DNA from: Williamsia sp. DF01-3
Lineage (GTDB): Bacteria > Actinomycetota > Actinomycetes > Mycobacteriales > Mycobacteriaceae
Reading direction: 5' to 3'
Length of the DNA: 64,000 nt
Assembly (NCBI RefSeq): GCF_023051145.1
Contig: NZ_JALKFS010000005.1
Location: 1,054,001-1,118,000, forward strand
A model generated the notes under the pieces. The model was given only the letters and a program-made list of their open reading frames with translations, was not told where the DNA came from and did no database searches. Positions 32,990 through 41,040 of the stretch are shown piece by piece (the stretch's first letter is position 1; the number at the start of each line of letters is the position of its first letter). The position numbers and the translations under genes were made by a program.

Positions 32990-33565
32990 ATGACCACAGC
33001 AGAAGCCACCGCTACCGTCCTCGGCTACGCACGTGTATCGACCGCACATCAGACGCTTGATCAGCAGCAGGACGCTCTCACTGCCGCGGGGGTGCAGGTG
33101 GATCGGATCTACTCCGACAAGCTGTCAGGGACGCGCTCAGACCGTCCTGGCCTGGCCGCTCTGCTGGACTACGCCCGGCCCGGTGACGAGATCGTGGTGG
33201 TGGGTATCGACCGTCTCGGGCGTAACGCTGCCGAGGTCATGCTGACGATCCGGGATCTGATGGAGCGAGGGATTACGCTGCGGTCGCTGCGTGAGGGGGT
33301 GGACACCTCCACTGCGGCTGGCCGCATGCTGGCCGGGGTGCTGGCTTCGCTGGCTGAGCTGGAGCTTGAGCTGGGCCGTGAGCGTCGAGCCGCGTCCCGC
33401 GAGGCCAGGACGGCGCGGGGTGCGTCTAATGGGCGGCCGCCGAAGTTGTCGGCGGAGCAGGTGGCGTTGGCAAAGCGGATGCGGGATCAGGGGGAGCCCG
33501 TACCCACCATCGCTGAGACGTTCAGCATCAGCCGGGCCACCGCCTATCGGCTCATCGGTGGCTAA
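32990..33565 (+). CDS. serine recombinase, resolvase/invertase family
   Basis: 191 residues. The catalytic Ser lies in LGYARVSTAHQT near residue 17. Arg-bearing motifs follow in YSDKLSGTRSDRPGL and VVVGIDRLGRNAAEV, then the long E helix (AGRMLAGVLASLAELELELGRER). A C-terminal HTH (VPTIAETFSISRATAYRLIGG) ends the protein. It is a small resolvase of the Tn3/Hin type and would resolve multimers of a circular form or act on the adjacent res-like site. No transposase is nearby, so it is not a Tn3 transposon. The start is ATG at 32990, apparently without a ribosome site. Confidence 0.92.
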   Translation: MTTAEATATVLGYARVSTAHQTLDQQQDALTAAGVQVDRIYSDKLSGTRSDRPGLAALLDYARPGDEIVVVGIDRLGRNAAEVMLTIRDLMERGITLRSLREGVDTSTAAGRMLAGVLASLAELELELGRERRAASREARTARGASNGRPPKLSAEQVALAKRMRDQGEPVPTIAETFSISRATAYRLIGG

Positions 33566-33603
33566 GGACAAACGCCGTCCGCACCGCCTCTTACACTGGC
33601 GAA

Positions 33604-33990
33604 GTGCCACATTCTGGGCTACTCATCGTGCGGTTCGGCCCTTGGTCGGCCACTAGGTGCCAAGAGACCGCCCTTGAGCAGTTTGCCGACGATGTGGCGG
33701 CGGGAAGGCGAGGTCGGTACGGAATCTCGGTTTTCGGTGATGTTGTCGGCGAGGGCGAGTCTGTTGAGGACGTGTTGAAGCGCATATGCGTTGAGGCACC
33801 GTGTCGCGGTAAGAAAGTTGCTGCGGTTTGGGCGCAGGACCTTCAGAATGCTGGTTGGGTGGTATCACCCGAGATGCCTCCGCGGTTGCACTACTTGCTG
33901 GGTCAGGGAGATTTCTCTCAGATCCCCGACGTAGACTCACTGGCGGTAATCTGGATGGAGCACAAACGTGACAACCCGGCCAATGGATAG
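33604..33990 (+). CDS. unknown element cargo protein
   Basis: 128 residues (begins PHSGLLIVRFGPWSATRCQ). It has a helix with ETALEQFADDVAAGRRGRYG, then VAAVWAQDLQNAGWVVSPEMPPRLHYLLGQG, and ends WMEHKRDNPANG. No motif is recognised. The start is GTG at 33604. Its stop lies 11 bases before the next gene, whose ribosome site overlaps its end, so the three genes to 34800 form one unit after the resolvase. Confidence 0.55.
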   Translation: MPHSGLLIVRFGPWSATRCQETALEQFADDVAAGRRGRYGISVFGDVVGEGESVEDVLKRICVEAPCRGKKVAAVWAQDLQNAGWVVSPEMPPRLHYLLGQGDFSQIPDVDSLAVIWMEHKRDNPANG

Positions 33991-34001
33991 GAGGTAGATT
34001 G

Positions 34002-34370
34002 ATGAGTATTCGACGAATACAGATCGACCTCAACCGTAGGAATCGCGCTGGTCAGACGCCTGCACCCTACTTCGGCCCCACGCCGAGGGTGGGTGAGCGC
34101 GTCGTTGCATTCGAGCCTGAGGATGGCGTCGCTCTGGACGCCGCGGTTGCAGAGGTTGATATCGAGCGGTGCCGCGTCGTTCTAGATATCGACTGGGACT
34201 CTCTCCGGGATGATGTGGCTCCCCAGGCTGAGCTGTTTGTCCTCGGTATGACTGGCAGTTGCTCACAGTTTGTCGTCACGACCCCCAGCACACCGATGTC
34301 GCGGGGTTCAGGTGAGCGCGTTGCGCTCCGTCTTTCTGACCTGCTGCCGTCGTCGGTGGCGATCCGGTAG
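34002..34370 (+). CDS. unknown element cargo protein, strand-rich
   Basis: 122 residues with an AGGAGG ribosome site (33989-33994) and ATG at 34002. The middle is beta-rich: RVGERVVAFEPEDGVALDAAVAEVDIERCRVVLDIDWDSLRDD, suggesting a small barrel. No family recognised. It lies four bases before the DUF6941 gene and is likely co-translated. Confidence 0.55.
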   Translation: MSIRRIQIDLNRRNRAGQTPAPYFGPTPRVGERVVAFEPEDGVALDAAVAEVDIERCRVVLDIDWDSLRDDVAPQAELFVLGMTGSCSQFVVTTPSTPMSRGSGERVALRLSDLLPSSVAIR

Positions 34371-34374
34371 TGAT

Positions 34375-34800
34375 GTGGAGCTGACTCTCCTTCTCGCGGA
34401 CGCGGCTCAGGCCGACCAGCATGGGAAGGTCCACGCACTGGGGTTGGCGTGGACCAATGTGCCGACTCCCACGCCTCCGATGGCGGTGATCGTCCTAATC
34501 GACTTCGAGGCCGACGAGGTTCCAGCCTCGGTGTCCCTTCGGATCGAGTTGCAGACTGAGGCCGGCGAGGTTGTTGTCTTGGCTGGTGGCGAGCCGGTCA
34601 GGATCAATGCAGCGGCGACCGCCCACGCGCTGGATGAGGAGAAGGCGGGTGAGCAGATCCGGGTGCCTTTCAGTATTCAAATAGGCCCCGGCTTGCCCCT
34701 CCCTGTTGGTCTCTACCAGTTCGAGGCCACAGCGGTCCGTGACGATGACGACAATGCCCGAGCGGCCGCCTTCCAAAAGGTTCGGGTGTCCGAAGAGTAG
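34375..34800 (+). CDS. DUF6941 family protein
   Basis: 141 residues starting VELTLLLADAAQADQHGKVHALGLAWTNV, the usual opening of the DUF6941 family of small beta-sandwich proteins often seen near phage or mobile-element genes. Later strands (MAVIVLIDFEADEVPASVSLRIELQ, LPVGLYQFEATAVRDDDDN) fit. The biochemical role is not known. GTG at 34375. The gene's last 130 bases are overlapped on the other strand by the extended tail of an HTH gene. Confidence 0.65.
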   Translation: MELTLLLADAAQADQHGKVHALGLAWTNVPTPTPPMAVIVLIDFEADEVPASVSLRIELQTEAGEVVVLAGGEPVRINAAATAHALDEEKAGEQIRVPFSIQIGPGLPLPVGLYQFEATAVRDDDDNARAAAFQKVRVSEE

Positions 34801-35056
34801 GCAGACTCAGCAGACTCAGCGGGCTCGTCGGTCGTGGTACCGCCGAGATCCCGCAGTTAGCCCCCCAGGGTCGCCAGTCTGCCTGTACCTCGTGACGCTT
34901 GAGGATGGCTGCGATGTGGTCCTCGGTGTAGCGAATGTGGCGCCCGAACTTCTGGTGGGGGATGTTGCCCTTGCGTCGTTCGGTGGCGATCCAGGTGGGT
35001 GGAACGTTGAGGCGTTCTGCTGCTTCAGCTTCGGTGTAAATGCGGTCCGTGTCCAT
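34670..35056 (-). CDS. MerR/BldC-type HTH protein with an unusual C-terminal extension
   Basis: 128 residues. Residues 1-60 are a clear helix-turn-helix 17 domain (YTEAEAAERLNVPPTWIATERRKGNIPHQKFGRHIRYTEDHIAAIL). The following 65 residues are low-complexity (SPLSLLSLPTLRTPEP) and run antisense across the end of the DUF6941 gene, which suggests a lost stop codon or a small rearrangement. ATG at 35056 overlaps the upstream stop as TGATG; ATG at 35071 is an alternative. With its neighbour it is a candidate excisionase pair. Confidence 0.6.
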   Translation of the reverse strand: MDTDRIYTEAEAAERLNVPPTWIATERRKGNIPHQKFGRHIRYTEDHIAAILKRHEVQADWRPWGANCGISAVPRPTSPLSLLSLPTLRTPEPFGRRPLGHCRHRHGPLWPRTGRDQQGGASRGLFEY

Positions 35057-35316
35057 CAAAGGTTGGTCCATCGCACAGATTTCGGTTCCCAGGCCGGCGC
35101 ATTGTCTGCATACGCCTCAAGGTCTGTGCGTTTGAACATGACTAGCTTCCCTTCGAGGTAGGCCGGGATGGCGCCGTCGTTGACGTGCCGGTCCAGGGTG
35201 CGTGTGCTGATGGCGAGGAAGTGTGCCGCCTCCGTCTTGGTGAAGCGATATTTGGTGGTCATGTCTTGGAGGGCGATGCGGATGAGCCGGAGCAATTCGG
35301 CTTCGCTGTAGGTCAC
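35056..35316 (-). CDS. HTH protein, excisionase candidate
   Basis: 86 residues: a short N-terminal helix, then FTKTEAAHFLAISTRTLDRHVNDGAIPAYLEGKLVMFKRTDLEAY, a typical excisionase/HTH_17 domain. It lies next to attR, close to candidate arm sites, the position of a recombination directionality factor. The start is GTG at 35316; ATG at 35262 (MTTKYRF) is possible. It is coupled to the next HTH gene by overlap. Confidence 0.7.
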   Translation of the reverse strand: MTYSEAELLRLIRIALQDMTTKYRFTKTEAAHFLAISTRTLDRHVNDGAIPAYLEGKLVMFKRTDLEAYADNAPAWEPKSVRWTNL

Positions 35317-35332
35317 GCGTGCGACAGTACCG

Positions 35333-35353
35333 AGTGGTCTTATTGTGGTCTCG
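35333..35353 (+). promoter_or_regulatory. candidate right arm-type integrase sites
   Basis: AGTGGTCTTATT (35333-35344) and TGTGGTCTCG (35344-35353), the same two strings as at 18684-18706 but in reversed order. They are about 105-125 bases inside attR. The rest of 35317-35457 holds no gene. Confidence 0.5.
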
Positions 35354-35457
35354 CACCGCGTGGTCCGTCCTGGACGGTGCGCACTCGATGGACCTGGAAC
35401 CGCCTGTGACCTGCACCTGAGGTACTGTCTGGACCGTGCGATACCGCCCGAGTGTCC

Positions 35458-35501
35458 CTCGTAATGAAAAGGTCGCGAGTTCGATTCTCGCAGGCGGCTC
35501 C
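35458..35501. repeat. attR core (44-bp direct repeat, copy 2)
   Basis: Identical to 18572-18615. It is the 3' part of the tRNA-Thr from the anticodon loop and is followed by A, so the original CCA end is preserved here. The bases before it do not match the tRNA 5' half, so this copy is not a functional tRNA. Confidence 0.95.
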
Positions 35502-35567
35502 ACGTGAGAACCGGCACCGATCGGTGCCGGTTGGTGCATCCGGCAAACACTAGGTGGCGGTTGATTC

Positions 35568-36344
35568 ATGGGTGTCCTCGTCTGCTTCCACGCTCATCCC
35601 GACGACGAGGTGTTCGGGACCGGCGGGATCATCCGGCTCTCCGCCGATGCCGGCCACAGGGTGGTACTCGTCACGGCCACCGACGGTGCTGCGGGTGAGG
35701 TCCCCGACGGACTGCTGGTCCCGGGCGAATCGCTTGCCGAGCGCCGGCGAACCGAACTGGAGAAGTCTGCCCGCATCCTGGGCGCGCACCGCCTGGTCAT
35801 GCTCGGCTACGCCGACTCCGGGATGGCCGGCACGCCTGAGAACAACAGCCCGGACGCCTTCGCCAACGTCCCCGTCGAGCAGGCGGCCGAACGTCTGGCC
35901 GCTGTGCTCGGCGAGGAGAAGGCGGATGTCATCACGCTGTACGACAGCAACGGCGGTTACGGGCACCCCGACCACATTCAGGTGCACCGCGTAGGAATGC
36001 GCGCCGCGGAAATAGCCGGCGTGAAGAACGTGTACGAGAGCGTGATCAATCGGGATCAGATGCGCGAGATGATGATGTCGAATCCAGAATGGAACAACGA
36101 CGACTCGCCGATCGATTTCGAATCGTTCGGCACCCCGGAAGCGGAGATCACCACAAGGGTCGACGTGGCCGCGGCCATTGCGGCCAAGCGTGCGGCCATG
36201 CAGGTGCACGAAACCCAGATCGGCGACTTCGGCCCTGTGCTGAAAATGGCGGACGAGGAATTGAAAGCTGCGTTCGGAACCGAGTGGTTCCGACGGGTTG
36301 GCTCAGAACCGGGCGGGGCGAAGGAGCTATCTCTGCCGTTGTAG
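35568..36344 (+). CDS. PIG-L family deacetylase
   Basis: 258 residues. The zinc motif AHPDDE near residue 10 and HPDHIQVH near 130 are both intact, as in MshB, Mca and LmbE-type N-acyl amide hydrolases. The substrate is uncertain: mycothiol-related amidase activity is possible in this lineage. It is the first host gene right of the element. ATG at 35568. Confidence 0.85.
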   Translation: MGVLVCFHAHPDDEVFGTGGIIRLSADAGHRVVLVTATDGAAGEVPDGLLVPGESLAERRRTELEKSARILGAHRLVMLGYADSGMAGTPENNSPDAFANVPVEQAAERLAAVLGEEKADVITLYDSNGGYGHPDHIQVHRVGMRAAEIAGVKNVYESVINRDQMREMMMSNPEWNNDDSPIDFESFGTPEAEITTRVDVAAAIAAKRAAMQVHETQIGDFGPVLKMADEELKAAFGTEWFRRVGSEPGGAKELSLPL

Positions 36345-36375
36345 TCGGCAGAGCAGAGTGGTTTTCGGGTTGACT

Positions 36376-36954
36376 TCAGGGCTCGAGCTGGCCGGAGGTG
36401 TCATCGGATACCGCCCAGGTCGCCACTTCGGAACCGCCTGCGAACGACAGGGCGACGATCGTCTCGCCAGGGGGTAGCAGAAACGCGACCGACCCCGTGG
36501 CCACGTCGTTCTGGGTGAGGGTTGTCGCTTCCAGTGGGTGCTCGAGTGCTGTTGCGACGGTTGTCAATTGGCTCCCGCCGGACGTGCGCGCAGTGAGCTC
36601 TGCGGGCTCGAGCAGTGCGGTGCCGCGCACCAATTGGACCGTGGCGTCCACGACGTGGAGCGAGCCGCCCGAACAGTCTGCTCCCTCTGCGCCCGTGCGC
36701 ACGTTGTCCAGTGTGATCCGGAGTTCGGCGCCGCCGGTGTCGACCACCACGGCGTCACCCAGTTGGTGGGTCTGTGGTGCCCCCGCGATGAGCGATGCAA
36801 CCGACCTGCTGTCGGCGACCGTGGGTGAACGGTTCTCCGGTGTCGCCTGAATGAGGGCAAGAGTAACGGCGGTTCCGCCACCGAGTATCAAGAGAACAAA
36901 TGCATATGTGAGAACGGTTGCAATCACATTCCGTTCGTGTGGATCGTCTCGCAC
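36376..36954 (-). CDS. membrane-anchored DUF4352-like protein
   Basis: 192 residues. One N-terminal membrane helix (VIATVLTYAFVLLILGGGTAVTLALI) is followed by an external beta-sandwich-like domain of about 140 residues (HQLGDAVVVDTGGAELRITLDNVRTG and VVDATVQLVRGTALLEP), as in DUF4352 proteins. One Cys only. GTG at 36954 has GAAGAGA upstream; longer readings to 37212 cross the divergent tetR promoter. Function unknown. Confidence 0.6.
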   Translation of the reverse strand: MRDDPHERNVIATVLTYAFVLLILGGGTAVTLALIQATPENRSPTVADSRSVASLIAGAPQTHQLGDAVVVDTGGAELRITLDNVRTGAEGADCSGGSLHVVDATVQLVRGTALLEPAELTARTSGGSQLTTVATALEHPLEATTLTQNDVATGSVAFLLPPGETIVALSFAGGSEVATWAVSDDTSGQLEP

Positions 36955-37138
36955 AATTCTCTTCTTTTCGGCAGGGCGTTCTTTGTTTGTCGCTGGTCGA
37001 ACGCGTTCAGATGAGAGTACGGGCAGTCCGCAAACATTTCTCGATGGGGCCGGCAAAAGAAAGTGAAATACAGTTGGCGACGCCGCGAACATTCGTTGGC
37101 GTAACGACCGGACACAGCCACTCACATATGCTCGATAC

Positions 37139-37705
37139 GTGACTGAACACCCGGCCGTCGATGCGCGGATCACTCGCACACGACAAGTGGTCATCGAAGC
37201 GATGCACCGCATTTTCGAGGAGGAAGGCGCCTCGGGGCTGACGCATCAGCGTGTCGCGCTCAAGGCGGGGGTGGGCCGCGCGACGATCTACCGGCACTGG
37301 CCGACCACGCTCGACCTGCTCGTCGACACCCTGCGCGACATCGATCAGTCGATGATGCAGCCCGGCGACGAACCGTTTGACGAGTGGTTGCGGAACCAGC
37401 TCGCGCATGCCGCTGTCGAATTGGCTCTGCCCACCAGCCGACAGTTCATCGCGTTGATGATTGCCGAGGCCGACAATCACACGGTGATCGCCGACCTCGG
37501 TGCCGAACTCATCGAGCGGACATACCGGGTGATGGAAGGGATGATCGACCAAGCCGTCGATCGTCGCGAACTCGATCAAAAACTCGATGAGACGGACGTG
37601 GTGGCAAAAACCCTGGGGCCGATCATCTATCGGACCGCGATGCAGCGTCTCGACGTGACGCCCGGTTTCATCGACGAGATCGTCGAATCCGTGGTCCGCC
37701 GCTGA
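37139..37705 (+). CDS. TetR family transcriptional regulator
   Basis: 188 residues. The N-terminal HTH spans about 15-60 (LTHQRVALKAGVGRATIYRHWPTTLDLLVDTL), followed by an all-helical ligand domain. It is divergent from the DUF4352-like gene and upstream of the photolyase-family gene, either of which may be its target. GTG start at 37139. Confidence 0.9.
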   Translation: MTEHPAVDARITRTRQVVIEAMHRIFEEEGASGLTHQRVALKAGVGRATIYRHWPTTLDLLVDTLRDIDQSMMQPGDEPFDEWLRNQLAHAAVELALPTSRQFIALMIAEADNHTVIADLGAELIERTYRVMEGMIDQAVDRRELDQKLDETDVVAKTLGPIIYRTAMQRLDVTPGFIDEIVESVVRR

Positions 37706-37726
37706 GCAAACCGTACGCTGGACGAG

Positions 37727-39214
37727 GTGAGCGATTCTTTGGCGCCGCTGTGGTTGTTTGCCGACCAACTCGGTCCCCATATCCACTCCGCCGAGGGCCA
37801 TCTCGGACGTGAGGTGGTCCTCATCGAGTCCACCGCGGCCTTGCGGAGGCGAGCGGGTCACCGGCAGAAGGCGCATCTGTTGCTGTCGGGGATGCGGCAC
37901 CTGGCCGACGACCTCGGCGATCGCGCGCACCATCTGAAAGCGGACGGCTACCGCGACGCCCTCGTGGAGTTCGGCCGACCGGTGGTGGTGCACGAGCCGA
38001 CCTCGTGGGCCGCTCACGACTTCGTGCATCGCCTCCAGGCGGAGGGACTCGTCGAGGAGGTGCTGCCGAACCCGTCGTTCGCTCTGCCCAGAAGTGACTT
38101 CGAACAGTGGGCGGGGAACAGTTCGCGCTTTCGCCTCGAGATGTTCTACCGCGATCAACGCACGCGTTTCGACATCCTCATGGACGGCGATCAACCCATG
38201 GGTGGTGCGTGGAACTACGACCACGACAACCGGAAGTCACCGCCCAAGACGCCGACCCTGGGCGTGCCCGACCCCTGGTGGCCAGAGGAGGACGGGATCG
38301 ACGAGCAGGTGCGCGCCGACCTCGACGCACTCGACGCACCGTGGTCGGGTGTCGACGGGCCGCGGCTGTTCGCGGTGACGGCGGCGGAGGCGCAGTCTGC
38401 TCTCGAGACGTTCATCGACCATCGGCTGGCAGATTTCGGACCATACGAGGACGCGATGATGGGTGGGGACTGGTCGATGTCCCACTCGCTGTTGTCGGTG
38501 CCGCTGAATCTGTCGCTGCTGCACCCGCTTGATGCAGTTCATGCCGCCGAGGCCGCCGCCCGTGAAGGGTCGGTCCCGTTGGCCTCCGCCGAGGGGTTCA
38601 TCCGGCAGATCCTGGGGTGGCGTGAGTTCGTCTGGCATCTGTACTGGCATTTCGGTCGCGACTATCGCACCGGAAACAACGAATTGAACGCGCATCGGCC
38701 GCTGCCCGACTGGTTCCGCGATCTCGATGCCGGTGCGGTGACGGCCAAGTGCCTCTCCGACGCTTTGGGTGGCGTCCACGACAGAGGATGGGTCCACCAC
38801 ATCCCGCGGTTGATGGTGCTGGGAAACCATGCACTGCAACAGGGTTACGACCCGGACGAGCTCACCCGCTGGTACACGGCCAACTTCGTGGACGGTTACG
38901 AATGGGTGATGCCGGTCAACGTGGTGGGCATGAGTCAGCACGCCGACGGCGGCAAGATGGCGACCAAGCCGTACAGCTCGGGCGGCGCCTACATCAACAA
39001 GATGTCCGACTTCTGCAAGGGCTGCGAGTTCGATCCCCGCAAGCGGTTAGGCGCGGACGCATGCCCGTTCACTGCCGGCTACTGGGCCTTCACCCATCGA
39101 CACCGTGATCGGCTGGCGAAGAACATGCGAACGCGGCGGGCCGTGGCGTCGATGGAGCGACTGGCCGATCTCGACGCCGTCCTCGAACAGGAGCGCCACC
39201 GGGACCGATTCTGA
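37727..39214 (+). CDS. Fe-S cryptochrome/(6-4) photolyase family protein (PhrB-like)
   Basis: 495 residues. The N-terminal Rossmann domain opens LWLFADQLGPHI. The FAD-binding helical half contains MSHSLLSVPLNLSLLHP, QILGWREFVWHLYW and GMSQHADGGKMATKPYSSGG. Cys residues in KCLSDALG, FCKGCEF and ADACPF can hold the 4Fe-4S cluster that marks the FeS-BCP group. These enzymes repair (6-4) photoproducts or act as light sensors. GTG at 37727, 21 bases after tetR. Confidence 0.88.
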   Translation: MSDSLAPLWLFADQLGPHIHSAEGHLGREVVLIESTAALRRRAGHRQKAHLLLSGMRHLADDLGDRAHHLKADGYRDALVEFGRPVVVHEPTSWAAHDFVHRLQAEGLVEEVLPNPSFALPRSDFEQWAGNSSRFRLEMFYRDQRTRFDILMDGDQPMGGAWNYDHDNRKSPPKTPTLGVPDPWWPEEDGIDEQVRADLDALDAPWSGVDGPRLFAVTAAEAQSALETFIDHRLADFGPYEDAMMGGDWSMSHSLLSVPLNLSLLHPLDAVHAAEAAAREGSVPLASAEGFIRQILGWREFVWHLYWHFGRDYRTGNNELNAHRPLPDWFRDLDAGAVTAKCLSDALGGVHDRGWVHHIPRLMVLGNHALQQGYDPDELTRWYTANFVDGYEWVMPVNVVGMSQHADGGKMATKPYSSGGAYINKMSDFCKGCEFDPRKRLGADACPFTAGYWAFTHRHRDRLAKNMRTRRAVASMERLADLDAVLEQERHRDRF

Positions 39215-39313
39215 CCCACACAATCGCCGAAGGCTGTCAACGGTTGGAATCGTGGTGAATATCAGCCGTCGCGGCTGGGGAACCCACACGGTGTGATCTC
39301 TATATTCGAATCC

Positions 39314-40117
39314 ATGGCTTCCGCTCCGAGCTCCTACCTCGTATGCGCTTCGCAACGCAGCGGTAGCACCCTCCTCGTCGAATCGTTGCGGGCCAGCAAG
39401 ATTGCCGGTGAACCCGAGGAGTTCTTCCAGTACCTGCCGTCGACCTCTCTGCCGCCGCAACCGCGTCAGTGGTTCGCCGACGTCACCGATCCCGCCGTGC
39501 TCGCCCTGCTGGCCCCGCTGCGGGCGGGCACGCCGAGCATCGAGACCAGCGACCGATGGCGTGAGCGCATCGCGCGGGAGGCGCGCACCCCCAACGGAGT
39601 CTGGGGCGGCAAGCTGATGTGGAATCAGGTTCCGCTGGTGATCGACCGGGCCGAGGGCTTCACGGCCCGATCCGGTGGTGACCTCCGATCCGCCATCGCC
39701 GACGTCATCGGCGAGGAACCGCTGTACATCAAGGTGAATCGGCCGGACGTCGTGTCGCAGGCGGTGTCGTTCTGGCGTGCGGTGCAGACGCAGGTCTGGC
39801 GAGGACACGCAGAACCGGAGGTCGATGCGGCGGCGCAGTACAACGCGGACGGGATCGCGCACCTGGTCACGATCCTCCGCGAGCAGGAGCGCGGCTGGCG
39901 GACCTGGTTCGAGCAGGAGTCGATCACGCCGATCGAGGTCGACTACAGCGAGCTGGCGACGGACTCCACCGGTGTCACGGCGCGGATCCTCGCCGCCCTC
40001 GATCTGGACCCTGCCGCAGCGCCGCCGCCGGTGCTGGAACGTCAAGCGAACAACCGGTCCGGTGAATGGGTAGAGCGATACCGCGCCGAGGCCCGACAAA
40101 GGGGGTTGCCAGTATGA
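39314..40117 (+). CDS. stf0: Stf0-type sulfotransferase
   Basis: 267 residues. The 5'-phosphosulfate loop reads [14 protein letters not shown] near residue 15, followed by the acceptor-side EPEEFFQY, as in mycobacterial trehalose 2-sulfotransferase Stf0. It would transfer sulfate from PAPS to trehalose or a similar sugar. The stop is coupled to cysD by ATGA, so PAPS synthesis and use are in one operon. ATG at 39314 is chosen; GTG at 39293 is in frame. Confidence 0.85.
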   Translation: MASAPSSYLVCASQRSGSTLLVESLRASKIAGEPEEFFQYLPSTSLPPQPRQWFADVTDPAVLALLAPLRAGTPSIETSDRWRERIAREARTPNGVWGGKLMWNQVPLVIDRAEGFTARSGGDLRSAIADVIGEEPLYIKVNRPDVVSQAVSFWRAVQTQVWRGHAEPEVDAAAQYNADGIAHLVTILREQERGWRTWFEQESITPIEVDYSELATDSTGVTARILAALDLDPAAAPPPVLERQANNRSGEWVERYRAEARQRGLPV

Positions 40118-41040
40118 CAACGCAGATCACCGCCGACGTGACCCACGTCGATGAGCTGCGGGTTCTCGAAGCCGAGGCGGTGCACATCATCCGTGAGGTG
40201 GTGGCCGAACTCGAGCGACCGGTCTTGCTCTTCTCGGCGGGTAAGGACTCGATCGTGCTGCTCCGGTTGGCAGAGAAGGCCTTTCGGCCGTCGCCACTGC
40301 CGTTTCCGGTGCTGCACGTCGACACCGGGCACAATTTCCCCGAGGTCATCGACTTCCGCGATCGGCGCCTCGCCGAGGGCGGGCACAAGCTGATCGTCGG
40401 TTCGGTGCAGGAGTCGATCGACTCCGGACGGGTGCAGGAGGTCGGCGGACCGGCCGGCTCGCGCAATCGCCTGCAAACGAGGACTCTGCTCGACGCACTG
40501 GAGGCCGGCAAGTTCGATGCAGCGTTCGGCGGCGCTCGGCGCGACGAGGAACGCGCTCGGGCGAAGGAGCGTGTGCTCAGCTTCCGCGACGAGTTCGGTC
40601 AATGGGACCCGCGTGCACAACGACCCGAACCATGGTCGCTCTACAACGGGCGCATCCGCAGGGGTGAACAGGTCCGGGTCTTCCCGCTGAGCAACTGGAC
40701 CGAACTCGACATCTGGCGGTACATCGAGCTGGAAGGCCTCGAGTTGCCGCCGATCTACTTCGCCCATGAGCGCGAAGTGTTCGAGCGTGACGGAATCCTG
40801 CTCGCCACTTCGGAATTCACCAGGCCGGCCGAAGGGGAGTCGGCCTCCGTGGAATGGGTGCGCTATCGAACGGTCGGCGACCTGACCATCACCGGAGCGG
40901 TCCCGTCACGGGCCACCACGATCGCCGACGTGGTCACCGAGATCTCCGCATCCACCGTGTCCGAGCGCGGCGAGACCCGCGCAGACGACCGCACGTCCGC
41001 CGCGGCCATGGAAGACCGCAAACGGGAGGGGTACTTTTAG
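40114..41040 (+). CDS. cysD: sulfate adenylyltransferase subunit 2
   Basis: 308 residues of the PAPS-reductase/ATP-pyrophosphatase fold. The PP-loop is [15 protein letters not shown] near residue 43. Conserved [14 protein letters not shown] and [15 protein letters not shown] follow. With CysN it makes adenosine 5'-phosphosulfate from ATP and sulfate. ATG at 40114. Confidence 0.96.
   Translation: MTTQITADVTHVDELRVLEAEAVHIIREVVAELERPVLLFSAGKDSIVLLRLAEKAFRPSPLPFPVLHVDTGHNFPEVIDFRDRRLAEGGHKLIVGSVQESIDSGRVQEVGGPAGSRNRLQTRTLLDALEAGKFDAAFGGARRDEERARAKERVLSFRDEFGQWDPRAQRPEPWSLYNGRIRRGEQVRVFPLSNWTELDIWRYIELEGLELPPIYFAHEREVFERDGILLATSEFTRPAEGESASVEWVRYRTVGDLTITGAVPSRATTIADVVTEISASTVSERGETRADDRTSAAAMEDRKREGYF

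Larger units (their letters stand above)
18572..35501. mobile_element. integrated phage-satellite or phage-plasmid-like element in tRNA-Thr
   Basis: About 16.9 kb flanked by 44-bp perfect repeats. Contents in order: integrase and repressor (minus); small HTH protein, unknowns, DnaB-N-like protein, tape measure, unknowns, small and large terminase, nuclease, HTH, RecA-like ATPase (plus); iteron cluster, res site, resolvase, cargo, then two HTH genes (minus). No portal, capsid, maturation protease, connectors, tail tube or lysis genes are recognised. The main genes are open and tightly coupled, which argues against simple decay. The satellite or phage-plasmid reading is inference; a deleted prophage is the main alternative. 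Confidence 0.85.

Noticed and set aside
32990-33565. A Tn3-type transposon
   Set aside because: No transposase and no terminal inverted repeats are seen; the resolvase and res-like site stand alone.
35458-35530. A second tRNA-Thr at the right end
   Set aside because: Only the 3' part is present; the acceptor 5' strand and D arm are missing, so it is attR.
37007-38224. 405-residue minus-strand frame over tetR and the photolyase gene
   Set aside because: Antisense to two genes with clear families; no recognisable fold.
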